The position numbers and the translations under genes are program-made. Below, one piece after another: positions 26,955-36,956 of a stretch of 64,000 bases of DNA (position 1 is its first letter; each line of letters starts with the position of its first letter). Origin of the DNA: Clostridiaceae bacterium. Lineage in GTDB: Bacteria > Bacillota > Clostridia > Peptostreptococcales > Tindalliaceae. The stretch covers positions 1 to 64,000 of the forward strand of contig JAGXHW010000006.1 in assembly GCA_024635995.1 (NCBI GenBank), given 5' to 3'. The notes under the pieces are model-generated. The model had not been told where the DNA came from and did not search any database. It saw nothing but the letters and a program-made list of their open reading frames with translations.

Positions 26955-28121
26955 ATGAAGGGCATGCAAAACAAAAAGACCCGCTTTTGTATCGTCACAA
27001 TTTTATTTTGGTTTGCCATGTACGCTTATATTCCTCAACTGCCAGGTTATGCCCGGCAAATGGGCGCCTCTTACCGCATGATTGGATTCATAACTGGGGG
27101 CTACGGTTTGACCCAGACTCTGCTGCGTATTCCCCTGGGCATTGGTTCTGACATGCTGGGGAAAAGGAAAATATTCATTGTCCTGGGATCCATGGTGGCC
27201 ACTACAAGTGCTCTTATTGTTTATTTCATGCCAAGCCCGGTCACATTGCTTGTGGCGAGACTTCTAGCAGGGGTTTCTGCCGCCACATGGGTCACCTTTA
27301 CGGTAATGTACGCCAGTTATTATCCCCCTTTGCAGGCAACAAAAGCCATTGGCATTGTCCAGTCCATGAACCGTATTGGCATGTTTACTGCCATGCTCGT
27401 CGGTGGCTATTTATCCACCCGGTTCGGTATACCATCCATCTTCATACTAAGCAGTGTGGTGGGTGTCCTGGCCCTGGTTACCAGCTTAACTTTGAAAGAA
27501 TCCAGTGACCTGGATAACAAGCGGGCCTTTCAAAAATCCGATATCCCAGCGCTGTTGCGGAATAAAAATGTCATGGCCATTTGTATATTGGGCGCTGTTT
27601 CACAGCTGATCATGTATGGTACCACCATGGGTTTCACCCCCATTGTGGCAGGTCAGTTGGGGGCCACCAACTTTCAGCTGAGCTTGCTGACCATGACCTT
27701 TATCTTTCCACAGATCATCATTTCGTTATTGTCTGGCACCACTTTTTTGAAACTCTTTGGAGAACGAAACACCCTGTTCATAGGGTTTTTCTTTGTGACC
27801 TTTACAAGTTTGATGACGCCCTTGGTACCCAGCCTGTACATTTTGTTTTTGCTTCAGCTCATTTCCGGTATAGGCACCGGCATTGTCTTTCCCTTGCTGA
27901 CAGGCTTGGTGATTCGGGATGTGGCGGAATACCTACGTAACACCACCATGGGTTTCTATCAGGCATTCTTTGGCCTTGGCATGATTGCCGGCCCCATCAT
28001 CCTGGGGTTTGTCAGCCAGGCATGGTCATTGACGTACGGTTTCTGGACCATCGGATTCATCGGCATTTTCGCACTCATTTTTGTCTTTCAACATCAGTTC
28101 ACAGTTGCTGAACAAGAGTAA
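26955..28121 (+). CDS. MFS transporter
   Basis: Twelve-TM-like hydrophobic pattern; GIGSDMLGKRK loop motif; within the aromatic operon. Confidence 0.85.
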   Translation: MKGMQNKKTRFCIVTILFWFAMYAYIPQLPGYARQMGASYRMIGFITGGYGLTQTLLRIPLGIGSDMLGKRKIFIVLGSMVATTSALIVYFMPSPVTLLVARLLAGVSAATWVTFTVMYASYYPPLQATKAIGIVQSMNRIGMFTAMLVGGYLSTRFGIPSIFILSSVVGVLALVTSLTLKESSDLDNKRAFQKSDIPALLRNKNVMAICILGAVSQLIMYGTTMGFTPIVAGQLGATNFQLSLLTMTFIFPQIIISLLSGTTFLKLFGERNTLFIGFFFVTFTSLMTPLVPSLYILFLLQLISGIGTGIVFPLLTGLVIRDVAEYLRNTTMGFYQAFFGLGMIAGPIILGFVSQAWSLTYGFWTIGFIGIFALIFVFQHQFTVAEQE

Positions 28122-28145
28122 CAGAAAGGTTATAGGAGTGATCAC

Positions 28146-29009
28146 ATGACAACACAGCAAATCACAGGGGCCACTGGTTTGGCGGCTCTGCTGGGATCCC
28201 CGGTGGAGCACAGCCAATCGCCCCTGATTCATAACACCGCTTTTCAGTACCTTCAACTGCCCTGCGTTTACCTGGCCTTTGATGTGAAGCCTGAGAACTT
28301 AGAAGAAGCCGTGGAAGGGCTCAAAGCTGTGAATGCCATCGGCTTTAACTTAACCATGCCCCATAAACAGGCAGTGATCCCGTATTTGCAGGGATTATCA
28401 GAAGAAGCGTCCATCATTGGTGCTGTGAACACAGTAAAGGTGGAAGGAATCCGACTGACCGGTTATAACACCGACTGCCAAGGCTTTCAACTATCCTTGC
28501 AGGATGTTGGGTTTAAAGCAGAAGGGAAGAAAGCGGTGATCGCTGGTTCCGGCGGTGCTGCCCGCAGCGTGGCCCTGGCTTTGGCAAAAGAAAAGGTGAG
28601 TCAACTGGTGCTTTTGAACCGCAGCCTCCATCGTGCGGAAGAAATCGCTGAGATGCTGCAGGAAGCCACTCCTGAGATTAACGTGAAAGTGGCCTCCCTG
28701 AACCAGGAAAACCTGGCAAGGGAGTTGGAAGAAGCGGAACTACTGGTCAACAGCACACCCTTGGGTATGGACGAAAGGGGTAGTGAAAGCATTGTGGAGG
28801 ATGTATCCATGTTAAAACCCCATTTACTGGTGTTTGACCTGCTGTATTATCCACCCCGCACTCATTTAATGAAGCAGGCGGAAGCGCAGGGATGTAAAGC
28901 CGTCAATGGGTTGAACATGCTGGTGTGGCAGGCGGCCCTAGCTTTTGAAATATGGACTGGAGTGCCCATGCCGGTAGAAATAGTGAAGAAACAATTTACA
29001 TCGCTGTAG
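28146..29009 (+). CDS. aroE: Shikimate dehydrogenase
   Basis: GSPVEHSQSPLIHN; LTMPHKQAVIP; GAVNTV; GYNTDCQGF; GSGGAARSV. Confidence 0.93.
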   Translation: MTTQQITGATGLAALLGSPVEHSQSPLIHNTAFQYLQLPCVYLAFDVKPENLEEAVEGLKAVNAIGFNLTMPHKQAVIPYLQGLSEEASIIGAVNTVKVEGIRLTGYNTDCQGFQLSLQDVGFKAEGKKAVIAGSGGAARSVALALAKEKVSQLVLLNRSLHRAEEIAEMLQEATPEINVKVASLNQENLARELEEAELLVNSTPLGMDERGSESIVEDVSMLKPHLLVFDLLYYPPRTHLMKQAEAQGCKAVNGLNMLVWQAALAFEIWTGVPMPVEIVKKQFTSL

Positions 29010-29020
29010 ACAAAAATAGA

Positions 29021-29054
29021 CTAAAGCCATGCAATTATTGCTGCATGGCTTTAG
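29021..29054. terminator. Bidirectional terminator between aroE and the LysR gene
   Basis: Perfect 13-bp inverted repeat CTAAAGCCATGCA/TGCATGGCTTTAG. Confidence 0.8.
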
Positions 29055-29068
29055 ATTTGCGTTCTGTC

Positions 29069-29953
29069 CTACTGTTTTCTGGAAGCATGATGGTCAATAA
29101 AGCTTTTTAAAGCCTGATTTGGCCGGCATTTGGTGTTCCACAGCAGGCAGATGGGCCTGCTTAGCTTTTGCCCTTCAAAGGGTATGGCTGTCACTTTGTA
29201 ATTGTCCAGGGATGGTATTCTGGGCATGATGGCCACTCCCAGCCGTGAACCGACGAAGGCGGCCATGGAATTGCATTCATCCACCTTAAAGGCAACGTCA
29301 GCCATTATGTTATGGTTGCGGAACAGGGTATCGGTTTGCAAATAAAGGTCGGTTTTTTTGTTAATCATGACAAATTTTTCTTCTTTGAAATCATCAATAG
29401 AGACGGAGGTGCGGCTGGCCAGCGGGTGATCATTGTACACTACCAGAAACAACTCCTGGTCAAACACAGGCAGGGCTTCTATACCGTCAGCCAACGCTTC
29501 CGGATGAGGTGCCATGACAACGTCCAGGGAACAGTCCAGCAGCTTCTCAACCAACACATTGGTCATGTTCACCTGAAAGGTAAAGTGAATGTTTTTGTTT
29601 CCCTCATGGATATAGAAATCGTCGATTAGATGGGGGATGGCATCGAAGCTGACACTGTAAATGTACCCCAGGTTAATGATGCCGCCATTGGGGCTTAACA
29701 TATTGGAAAGTTGTGTTTCTCCCTGGGCCAGTATGTTCATGGCACTTTCCGCATAGGGCAGAAACGCTTCGCCATACTCAGTCATGAACACTTTTTTTCC
29801 GTCTTTGTCAAAAAGAGGCACACCCAGTTCTTTTGACAGTTCTGTCAGGGCATAGCTCAAACTTGGCTGTGAGATGTTCATGTTTTCTGCAGCACGGGTG
29901 TAATGCAGCGTTGTGGACATTTCTATAAAATATTTCAATTGCTGTAACGTCAT
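29069..29953 (-). CDS. LysR-family transcriptional regulator
   Basis: MTLQQLKYFIEMSTTLHYTRAAENMNISQPSLSYALTELSKELGVPLFDK. Confidence 0.95.
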   Translation of the reverse strand: MTLQQLKYFIEMSTTLHYTRAAENMNISQPSLSYALTELSKELGVPLFDKDGKKVFMTEYGEAFLPYAESAMNILAQGETQLSNMLSPNGGIINLGYIYSVSFDAIPHLIDDFYIHEGNKNIHFTFQVNMTNVLVEKLLDCSLDVVMAPHPEALADGIEALPVFDQELFLVVYNDHPLASRTSVSIDDFKEEKFVMINKKTDLYLQTDTLFRNHNIMADVAFKVDECNSMAAFVGSRLGVAIMPRIPSLDNYKVTAIPFEGQKLSRPICLLWNTKCRPNQALKSFIDHHASRKQ

Positions 29954-30295
29954 TGTAACGCCTCCATAAATCATATTTTATATGTTTTAATGCAGATTCC
30001 TTTACCCGATCTTACCGCAGGTCATCGTTTTTCTGTTCCTGTTATTCATAACACTGATTAAAACTGATGATGCTTTACATTGATAGACATATTATTGTAT
30101 TGATGTGCTTTCTCATTACCGGGTTTTGAATAGATGCATTGCAATATCAACCGATGGATAGTTAAAAATATATCAAGTATCATAGAGAGATTCTATAAAC
30201 ATTATACAAAATGAGTATTAGACTTTCAAGGGTAAATACGATAATCTTTTAGTGACAAATAATAGTCAGAATAATTCGGAAAGGAGCCACAATAG

Positions 30296-31207
30296 ATGAA
30301 TCTTCCTTCACAGATTACCCTTTGCGAAGTGGGACTTCGTGATGGTTTGCAAAACGAACCAACCATTTTGGAAACCTCAGCTAAAATAGAGATTGCCAAT
30401 GAGCTGATCACAGCAGGATTAAAGGTTATTGAACTGGGTTCATTCATGCACCCCAAGGCAGTACCCCAAATGGCTGACACCGATGAGCTTTTTTTGCGGT
30501 TTAAAAATATTGAAGGCGTGGAACTAAGAGCCCTTGTGGCCAACAGAAAAGGCGTTGAACGTGCCATTGCTTGTGGTTGCCGTAAAATCAAATTAAATGT
30601 GTCTGCCAGCCTGGGCCATAATTTGGCCAACATCAACATGACCCCAGAGGAAAGCGTTGCCGGTTTTGAGGAAAACGTTAACTTGGCGGTTGAACACGGT
30701 ATTGAAGTATCCGGATCCATCTCCATGCCCTTTGGGTCTCCCTGGGAAGGGGATATACCCGTTGAAGACGTAAGACGAATTGTGGAAGCCTATGTGAACG
30801 TGGGCATCACTGAAATTTCACTCTCCGATGCCTCTGGCATGGCTGTTCCCAACCAGGTTTACAACCTATGTATGCAAATGCAGGAAGCCTTTCCTCAGGT
30901 GACATGGTGGCTTCATTTTCATAACACACGTGGCATGGCCATTGCCAACATACTTGCTGCCATGCAGGCGGGGATCACACGGTTTGATGCGTCATTAGGC
31001 GGTTTAGGAGGATGCCCCTTTGTTCCTGGAGCGGCCGGTAATGTTTCTTCGGAAGACCTGGTGCATATGTTTGATGAAATGGGCATAGCCACAGGCATCG
31101 ATATCGTTAGTTTGATGGACTTGGCCAGGAAGATGCAACAACTGGTTGGTCATGAAACCGATTCGTACTTACTGAAGGCCGGTCGCTCAAAGGATTTAAT
31201 AAGATAG
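30296..31207 (+). CDS. HMG-CoA lyase-like (DRE-TIM) enzyme
   Basis: EVGLRDGLQNEPTILETSAKIEI...ASLGGLGGCPFVPGAAGNVSSEDLVHMFDEMG. Confidence 0.85.
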   Translation: MNLPSQITLCEVGLRDGLQNEPTILETSAKIEIANELITAGLKVIELGSFMHPKAVPQMADTDELFLRFKNIEGVELRALVANRKGVERAIACGCRKIKLNVSASLGHNLANINMTPEESVAGFEENVNLAVEHGIEVSGSISMPFGSPWEGDIPVEDVRRIVEAYVNVGITEISLSDASGMAVPNQVYNLCMQMQEAFPQVTWWLHFHNTRGMAIANILAAMQAGITRFDASLGGLGGCPFVPGAAGNVSSEDLVHMFDEMGIATGIDIVSLMDLARKMQQLVGHETDSYLLKAGRSKDLIR

Positions 31208-31232
31208 CTTTGTAATAGTATAAGGAGGCCAA

Positions 31233-32702
31233 ATGATGAGCAGAATGAATTCCATGAAAGACACGTATGCAAAATTGACGGAAGATCAGATAGCTGAAAT
31301 CGAAGAAAAGTTTGCAAAAGCAGATGCGGCACAGAAGATTTTTGAAAAGTGGAGTCAGGAAGACATTGACCGTACCATTCAGGCCATTGCCTGGAAAGTG
31401 GCCAACACCCAGACGTTCAAAGAACTGGTGAAAATGAGCATCGAAGAAACCAATTTTGGTGACCCTGTCAGCCGCGAAAACAAACGTTTTAAAATCAGAG
31501 GCGTACTTCGTGATGCACTGCGTCAAAAGAGCGTGGGCATCATCGAAGAAATGCCCGAAAGAGGCATTGTGAAATACGCCAAGCCTGTGGGTGTCATCGC
31601 TTGTGTCATCCCCGCCACCAACCCGGACTTAACCCCTGCTGGCAACGCCATTTATGCCCTGAAGGCACGTAATGCCATTATCTTTTCACCCCATCCTCGG
31701 GGCGTTAAAACTGGCAGACGCACCATTGAACTGATGCGGGAAGGTTTGCGACAGGTAGGTGCACCGGAAGATTTGATTCAGATTTTAGGGGACACAAAAA
31801 TTAACAAAGAACTTTCTGAAGCACTTAACGCCAAATGTGACTTGGTCATCGCCACAGGCGGCCAGGGCGTTGTAAGAAGGGCTTATCATTCCGGTACACC
31901 TGCTTATGGTGTGGGTGCTGGTAACGCCACCATGGTCTGGGATGAAACCGCCCGTGAAGACCTGCATACAGCAGCTCACAACACCATGCTTTCCAAGACA
32001 TCTGATTTCGGATCAGGCTGTTCCGCCGATGGCAACGTGGTAATTCATGAAAGCATTTACGACGACGCCGTTAAAGCCCTTGAAGAAGTGGGCGGATACT
32101 TATTGAATGAAGAAGAGCAGGAAGCTGTGAAAAAAGTGATGTGGGATGAAGCCTGTCACCGTCTACCCAACTCCGTTGCCCAGTCACCTCAAAAAATGGC
32201 CGAAATGGCAGGGTTTTCTATCGGAGAAGACCGGAAATTCCTGGTGGCCAAAGGCACTGGTTCTTTCACAGAAAGCTATGAAGACGTTTGGTGCCGGGAA
32301 AAACTAACCACTTTATTGGCAGTTCACAAATATGAAGGTGATTTCCAAAACGCCATTGACATTGTCATGGCCATTCATGATGTTGGTGGCGTGGGTCACA
32401 GCGTGGGGATCTTTTCTTATGATACCGATCATATACATCGTTTGGCCATGGAAGCCCATGTTGGCAGAATCATGGTGCGTCAGCCTCAGTCAAAGGCCAA
32501 TGCAGGCGCCTTTACCAACGGCATGCCTATGACCTCCAGCATCGGGTGCGGTACCTGGGGCGGCAATGCCACCTCTGAAAACGTACATTTGCATCACTAC
32601 ATGAACACCACCTGGGTTTCGATGGCGATCCCCGAAGACAAGCCCAGCGATGAAGCATTATTTGGAGAATTCTACGAACCCGAACGAGAAGGTCGGGTGT
32701 AG
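31233..32702 (+). CDS. CoA-acylating aldehyde dehydrogenase (EutE/SauS-like)
   Basis: PVGVIACVIPATNP; SKTSDFGSGCSADG catalytic Cys; GCGTWGGNATSENV. Confidence 0.85.
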   Translation: MMSRMNSMKDTYAKLTEDQIAEIEEKFAKADAAQKIFEKWSQEDIDRTIQAIAWKVANTQTFKELVKMSIEETNFGDPVSRENKRFKIRGVLRDALRQKSVGIIEEMPERGIVKYAKPVGVIACVIPATNPDLTPAGNAIYALKARNAIIFSPHPRGVKTGRRTIELMREGLRQVGAPEDLIQILGDTKINKELSEALNAKCDLVIATGGQGVVRRAYHSGTPAYGVGAGNATMVWDETAREDLHTAAHNTMLSKTSDFGSGCSADGNVVIHESIYDDAVKALEEVGGYLLNEEEQEAVKKVMWDEACHRLPNSVAQSPQKMAEMAGFSIGEDRKFLVAKGTGSFTESYEDVWCREKLTTLLAVHKYEGDFQNAIDIVMAIHDVGGVGHSVGIFSYDTDHIHRLAMEAHVGRIMVRQPQSKANAGAFTNGMPMTSSIGCGTWGGNATSENVHLHHYMNTTWVSMAIPEDKPSDEALFGEFYEPEREGRV

Positions 32703-32717
32703 GGAGGAGGCAAAACC

Positions 32718-34550
32718 TTGAAAAAACTTATTTCTGAACAAATGGTAGATTACATGGAGCGCCGTGGCGTGGAGTACATTTTCGGCCTTTGCGGTCACAC
32801 CGTCATAGGTCTTTTGGATGCACTCTCCAAAACAGACAAGCTAAAATACATCTCATTCCGAAACGAACAGCTGGCCACCATGGCAGCCGATGGTTATGCC
32901 CGCATTAAGAAAAAAGCAGGGGTTGTCATGTGCCACCTGGGCCCCGGCCTGGCCAACACGGTTACAGGTGTGGCCAACGCATCCTTTGACTCCATACCCA
33001 TGGTGGTCATTGCCGGTGACGTGCCACGGTACTACTACGGCAAGCATCCTCACCAGGAAGTAAACATGCACGCCGATGGTTCCCAGTATGAGATCCTGCG
33101 GCCCATCGTTAAACGAGCCTGGCGTGTGGATGACCCGGAAGCCATGCCGGAAATCCTGGACAAGGCTTTTCGTCTGGCTGAAAGCGGCCGGCCCGGCCCG
33201 GTGTTAATCTCCGTGCCCATGGACGTTTTCTCCGTGGAAATTGAGGAAGATCTTTTTGCCCGTACCTACAAAGACAGCCATGAAACCATCAAGCCGGCTT
33301 TGGCACCATCAGCCGCCAAGGCCATTGCTAAAAAACTGATAGAAGCTGAAAACCCTGTGATTCATGCTGGCGGCGGAGTGCTGCTGGCAGGTGCTTCCCA
33401 GGAACTGGCGGATTTGGTGGACTTTCTGGACATTCCCGTTTCAAGAACCCTCATGGGTCAGGGATGCCTTTCTGACAAACACCCCCTGATGCTGGGACAA
33501 ACTGGCTTTTGGGGCCTTGAATTTACCCATAAGTTTACCGCCAATGCCGATGTAATCTTGGGCCTTGGCACCCGTTTTGCGGAAGCCGACAGCTCCAGCT
33601 GGTACCCAGGGGTTACCTTTGATATGAACAAAACCGAATTTTTACAAATCGACATTGATCCGGCAGAAATTGGCCGTAATTACCCTGTCAGCATCGGTGC
33701 CATTGCCGATCTGAAGGAAGCCTTGGCACAGATCCTGGAAGAAGCAAAGAAACTGAAACCTGAAGGCATTAACAAACCTGAACTTCGTCAAAAGATTAAG
33801 GATAACCGTGATGGGTTTAGAAATGACAACGTGGCCATCGCAGAAGACAGCCACTTTCCCATGACACCACAGCGTATTCTGAAGGATGTAAAAGAAGCCA
33901 TTCCTGAAGACAGCCTCATTTTTACCGACGTTGGCTGGAACAAAAACGGCATGGCCCAACAATTTGACATAACCCTGCCCGGCACCATTCACCACAGTTC
34001 CGGTCTGGCTACCATGGGCTTTGGCGCTTCCGCCCTTATTGGCGGTAAGCTGGCGGCACCGGAAAAAACAGTGCTGACCTTGGTGGGTGACGGCGGTTTT
34101 GGTATTAACCCCAGCACACTGGCCACCGCCGTTGAGCAGAACATCCCTGTTATCTGGATTGTCATGAACAACTCCGCTTTTGGCACCATTGCCGGTCTGG
34201 AGTACGCCAACTACAAAACCAAGTTTGGCACTGTCTTTACCACACCTGACGGAGAACCCTACAGCCCCAACTGGGCAGAAGTAGCAAAGGCCTATGGCGT
34301 TGAATCCATTTATGTAGATTCTGCGGAAGCCTTTAAACCGGCCCTGGAGAAAGCCATGGCAAGCAATAAGCCATTCCTGCTGGACGTGCCCATGGAAAAC
34401 ATACCTGTACCCACACCAGGCTGCTGGAACATCAACGACATTTACACACCCAAAGCCAACATCGAATTGGGTAAAGTACGTAAGAATGAGCAAGGCGAAT
34501 ACGTTGTACCTAGCCATTCCACTTCCCATAAACAGGGCAGCTCAAAATAA
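32718..34550 (+). CDS. Thiamine pyrophosphate-dependent enzyme, acetolactate synthase superfamily
   Basis: FRNEQLATMAADGYARI (catalytic Glu); HLGPGLANTVTGVANAS; GDGGFGINPSTLATAVEQNIPVIWIVMNN TPP motif. Confidence 0.9.
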   Translation: MKKLISEQMVDYMERRGVEYIFGLCGHTVIGLLDALSKTDKLKYISFRNEQLATMAADGYARIKKKAGVVMCHLGPGLANTVTGVANASFDSIPMVVIAGDVPRYYYGKHPHQEVNMHADGSQYEILRPIVKRAWRVDDPEAMPEILDKAFRLAESGRPGPVLISVPMDVFSVEIEEDLFARTYKDSHETIKPALAPSAAKAIAKKLIEAENPVIHAGGGVLLAGASQELADLVDFLDIPVSRTLMGQGCLSDKHPLMLGQTGFWGLEFTHKFTANADVILGLGTRFAEADSSSWYPGVTFDMNKTEFLQIDIDPAEIGRNYPVSIGAIADLKEALAQILEEAKKLKPEGINKPELRQKIKDNRDGFRNDNVAIAEDSHFPMTPQRILKDVKEAIPEDSLIFTDVGWNKNGMAQQFDITLPGTIHHSSGLATMGFGASALIGGKLAAPEKTVLTLVGDGGFGINPSTLATAVEQNIPVIWIVMNNSAFGTIAGLEYANYKTKFGTVFTTPDGEPYSPNWAEVAKAYGVESIYVDSAEAFKPALEKAMASNKPFLLDVPMENIPVPTPGCWNINDIYTPKANIELGKVRKNEQGEYVVPSHSTSHKQGSSK

Positions 34551-34593
34551 GTAAGTAAATACAAATAGAAAAGTTTCTAAAAGGAGATAGATT

Positions 34594-35415
34594 ATGCCAC
34601 GAAAATTTTCCCTCGCTTATTTAACGATCCCGGGCACAAGTCCTGTTGACCAGATTCGTATAGCAGCGGAAGCTGGGTATGATTGTGTCAGTCTTCGTCC
34701 CATACCAATGTTTCTGCCCAACGAACCACTTTTTCAACTGGACAAAGAACCTGCTTTGTTTAAGGCAACAAAAAACGCTTTGTCAGAAAACAACATTCAG
34801 CTGATGGACATTGAACTGGCCAGGGTGCAGGAAGATTTGAAGGCGGAAGATTTTGAACCGGCCTTTGCAGCTTGTGCAGAGTTAGGTGCCACTGACGTGC
34901 TTTCCAGTATCTGGACGGATGATAAGGCTTTTGCCCTGAAGAATTTTGAGAAAATTTGTGACCTGGCAGCGAAGCATAAACTGCGTGTCAACCTGGAGTT
35001 TGTCACATTTTCAGCTTTGTATGGGCTGGAAGGTGCTTTGGAAGTGCTTAACACGGTTCAGCGGCCCAATGCCTTCCTGGCAGTGGACACCCTTCACGCC
35101 CACAGATCAGGCGTAACCGCAGAAGACCTGGCCAGGGTGGACCGGTCAACCTTTGGGTTTATCCACCTGTGTGACGCTCCTGGCCGCATTCCCCCTATGG
35201 ACGACCCCGAAATGATTGGAGTCGCCAGAGAGGGACGGCTGTACCCCGGTGAAGGCGGCATCGATATCAAAGGTATGCTGCTGGCCATGCCGGAAAACAA
35301 TATTTCCATTGAACTGCCCAATGCAAAGGAAATGAGTGAACGGGGTGCTTTGGGTCACGCCATACAATGCCTTGTGAAAACCAAACTTTTCATGGCCGAT
35401 AACGGCATTTATTGA
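34594..35415 (+). CDS. Sugar phosphate isomerase/epimerase-like TIM barrel (AP endonuclease 2 family)
   Basis: IRIAAEAGYDCVSLRP...NLEFVTFSAL...LAVDTLHAHRSG...FIHLCDAPG...YPGEGGIDIKGML. Confidence 0.85.
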   Translation: MPRKFSLAYLTIPGTSPVDQIRIAAEAGYDCVSLRPIPMFLPNEPLFQLDKEPALFKATKNALSENNIQLMDIELARVQEDLKAEDFEPAFAACAELGATDVLSSIWTDDKAFALKNFEKICDLAAKHKLRVNLEFVTFSALYGLEGALEVLNTVQRPNAFLAVDTLHAHRSGVTAEDLARVDRSTFGFIHLCDAPGRIPPMDDPEMIGVAREGRLYPGEGGIDIKGMLLAMPENNISIELPNAKEMSERGALGHAIQCLVKTKLFMADNGIY

Positions 35416-36329
35416 AGGCTTTATTAGAAAGGAAAGGATGTGGGCAAACAGTGCCTGTTAATATTAACACCAAAATGATTGCCCTCCTGGGCAAACCATT
35501 ATCACAATCTTACGCCGCACGCATGCAAAACGCGGCCTACCGGGCTGCCGGCATCAACATGCTGTATTTCTATTCAGAGGTTGAAAACGATCATTTGCTC
35601 GACGTGCTCAATGGCATTCGGTACATGAGCTTTGCCGGTTGTGCCATTACCAAGCCCAATAAGGTGGAAGTTATGAAATATGTGGATGAAGTTGATCCGC
35701 TGGCAAAAAAAATGAATGCCAGCAACACCCTTGTATTGAAAGACGGAAAATTCATTGCCTACAACACCGATGGCTTAGGCTTTCTCAGGGCTTTTCAGGA
35801 AGATGCGCCTGAACACAACCTGCCGGACACCACCTTCATCACCCTGGGCGCCGGTGGCGCAGGCAGAGCCATTTGCAGTGTGTTAGCTTTCAACGGTGCT
35901 AAGAAAATCTACGTATATGACTTGAACACAGCCACCGCCGATGAACTTGTAAAAGACATCAACGACAATTTTTGCCCCATTGCAGAACGGGTGGACATTG
36001 AAGAAGCTGCTTTCTTAAAGGGAAAAGTGGCAGAATCAAATGTCATTATGAACAACACGGGCCTGGGTATGATTGGCAGTTCCGACAAAACACCTGTCCC
36101 GAAAGATTTTCTAAACCCGGACCAGCTTTGCTTTGACGCCACCTATAATCCGGCGAAAACCAGGTTTTTATTGGAAGCTGAACAGGTTGGCTGTAAAATT
36201 ATGAATGGCCTGGGCATGTCACTGTATCAGGGCGCAGAACAAATTAAGCTTTGGAGTGGACAGGATGCACCCATCGAAGTGATGCGGGAAGAACTCTTTA
36301 CCATCCTTTCTCACAGAGGCGATGTATAA
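35412..36329 (+). CDS. Divergent shikimate/quinate dehydrogenase-family protein
   Basis: LGKPLSQSYAARMQNAAY; AITKPNKVEVMKYVDEVDPLAKKMNASNTLV; AYNTDGLGFLRAF; GAGGAGRAI. GTG at 35451 is an alternative start. Confidence 0.85.
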   Translation: MKALLERKGCGQTVPVNINTKMIALLGKPLSQSYAARMQNAAYRAAGINMLYFYSEVENDHLLDVLNGIRYMSFAGCAITKPNKVEVMKYVDEVDPLAKKMNASNTLVLKDGKFIAYNTDGLGFLRAFQEDAPEHNLPDTTFITLGAGGAGRAICSVLAFNGAKKIYVYDLNTATADELVKDINDNFCPIAERVDIEEAAFLKGKVAESNVIMNNTGLGMIGSSDKTPVPKDFLNPDQLCFDATYNPAKTRFLLEAEQVGCKIMNGLGMSLYQGAEQIKLWSGQDAPIEVMREELFTILSHRGDV

Positions 36330-36377
36330 CACAATCCTGAGAAGGAAAAGACCACCAATGTTGAAAGGAGGCACAAC

Positions 36378-36956
36378 ATGAAAGTGCTTAAATGGGTTGA
36401 TGAGCATTTCGAAGAATCCATCCTCATCATTCTGCTGGCCACCATCTCCACTGTTATGATGGCTCAGATTTTGGCGAGAACATTTGCCAGTTCCATGCCA
36501 TGGCCTGAAGAATTTGCGCGTTACTGCTACATATGGACAGTGTTTCTTTCTTTGGGGTACACCATCAAAAAAGGCAACATGTTGCGGGTCACCATTATTA
36601 TGGACATGCTCCCCCACAAGTTGCGCAGGTCCATGGAAATACTGACCAACATCCTCATGCTTGTGTTGTTTGTCATATTGTTTCGCTATTCAATCACCTA
36701 CACAGGCATCTTAAAGACGACGGGACAAACTTCGCCGGCCATGCAGATTCCCATGTGGATGATGTATATATCCACCATCGTAGGGTTTGGCCTTGCTTCG
36801 ATCCGCATGGTGCAGGAAATCATCAGTAATTTTAAAAACTTTAATAATCCAATTGAAACAACCATTGAGACTACCCTGAAAGAAGCAAGAGAAGAAGTAA
36901 AAATCACCGGTGCAACCATTAAAGATGACACCAGTTTAACAGGAGGTGATGCGTAG
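36378..36956 (+). CDS. TRAP transporter small permease (DctQ-like)
   Basis: Four-TM small protein with WPEEFARYCYIWTVFLSLGYTIKKG; immediately upstream of the DctM-like gene. Confidence 0.9.
   Translation: MKVLKWVDEHFEESILIILLATISTVMMAQILARTFASSMPWPEEFARYCYIWTVFLSLGYTIKKGNMLRVTIIMDMLPHKLRRSMEILTNILMLVLFVILFRYSITYTGILKTTGQTSPAMQIPMWMMYISTIVGFGLASIRMVQEIISNFKNFNNPIETTIETTLKEAREEVKITGATIKDDTSLTGGDA

Noticed and set aside
33642-34529. 295-aa minus-strand ORF
   Set aside because: Antisense shadow of the clearly supported TPP-enzyme gene.
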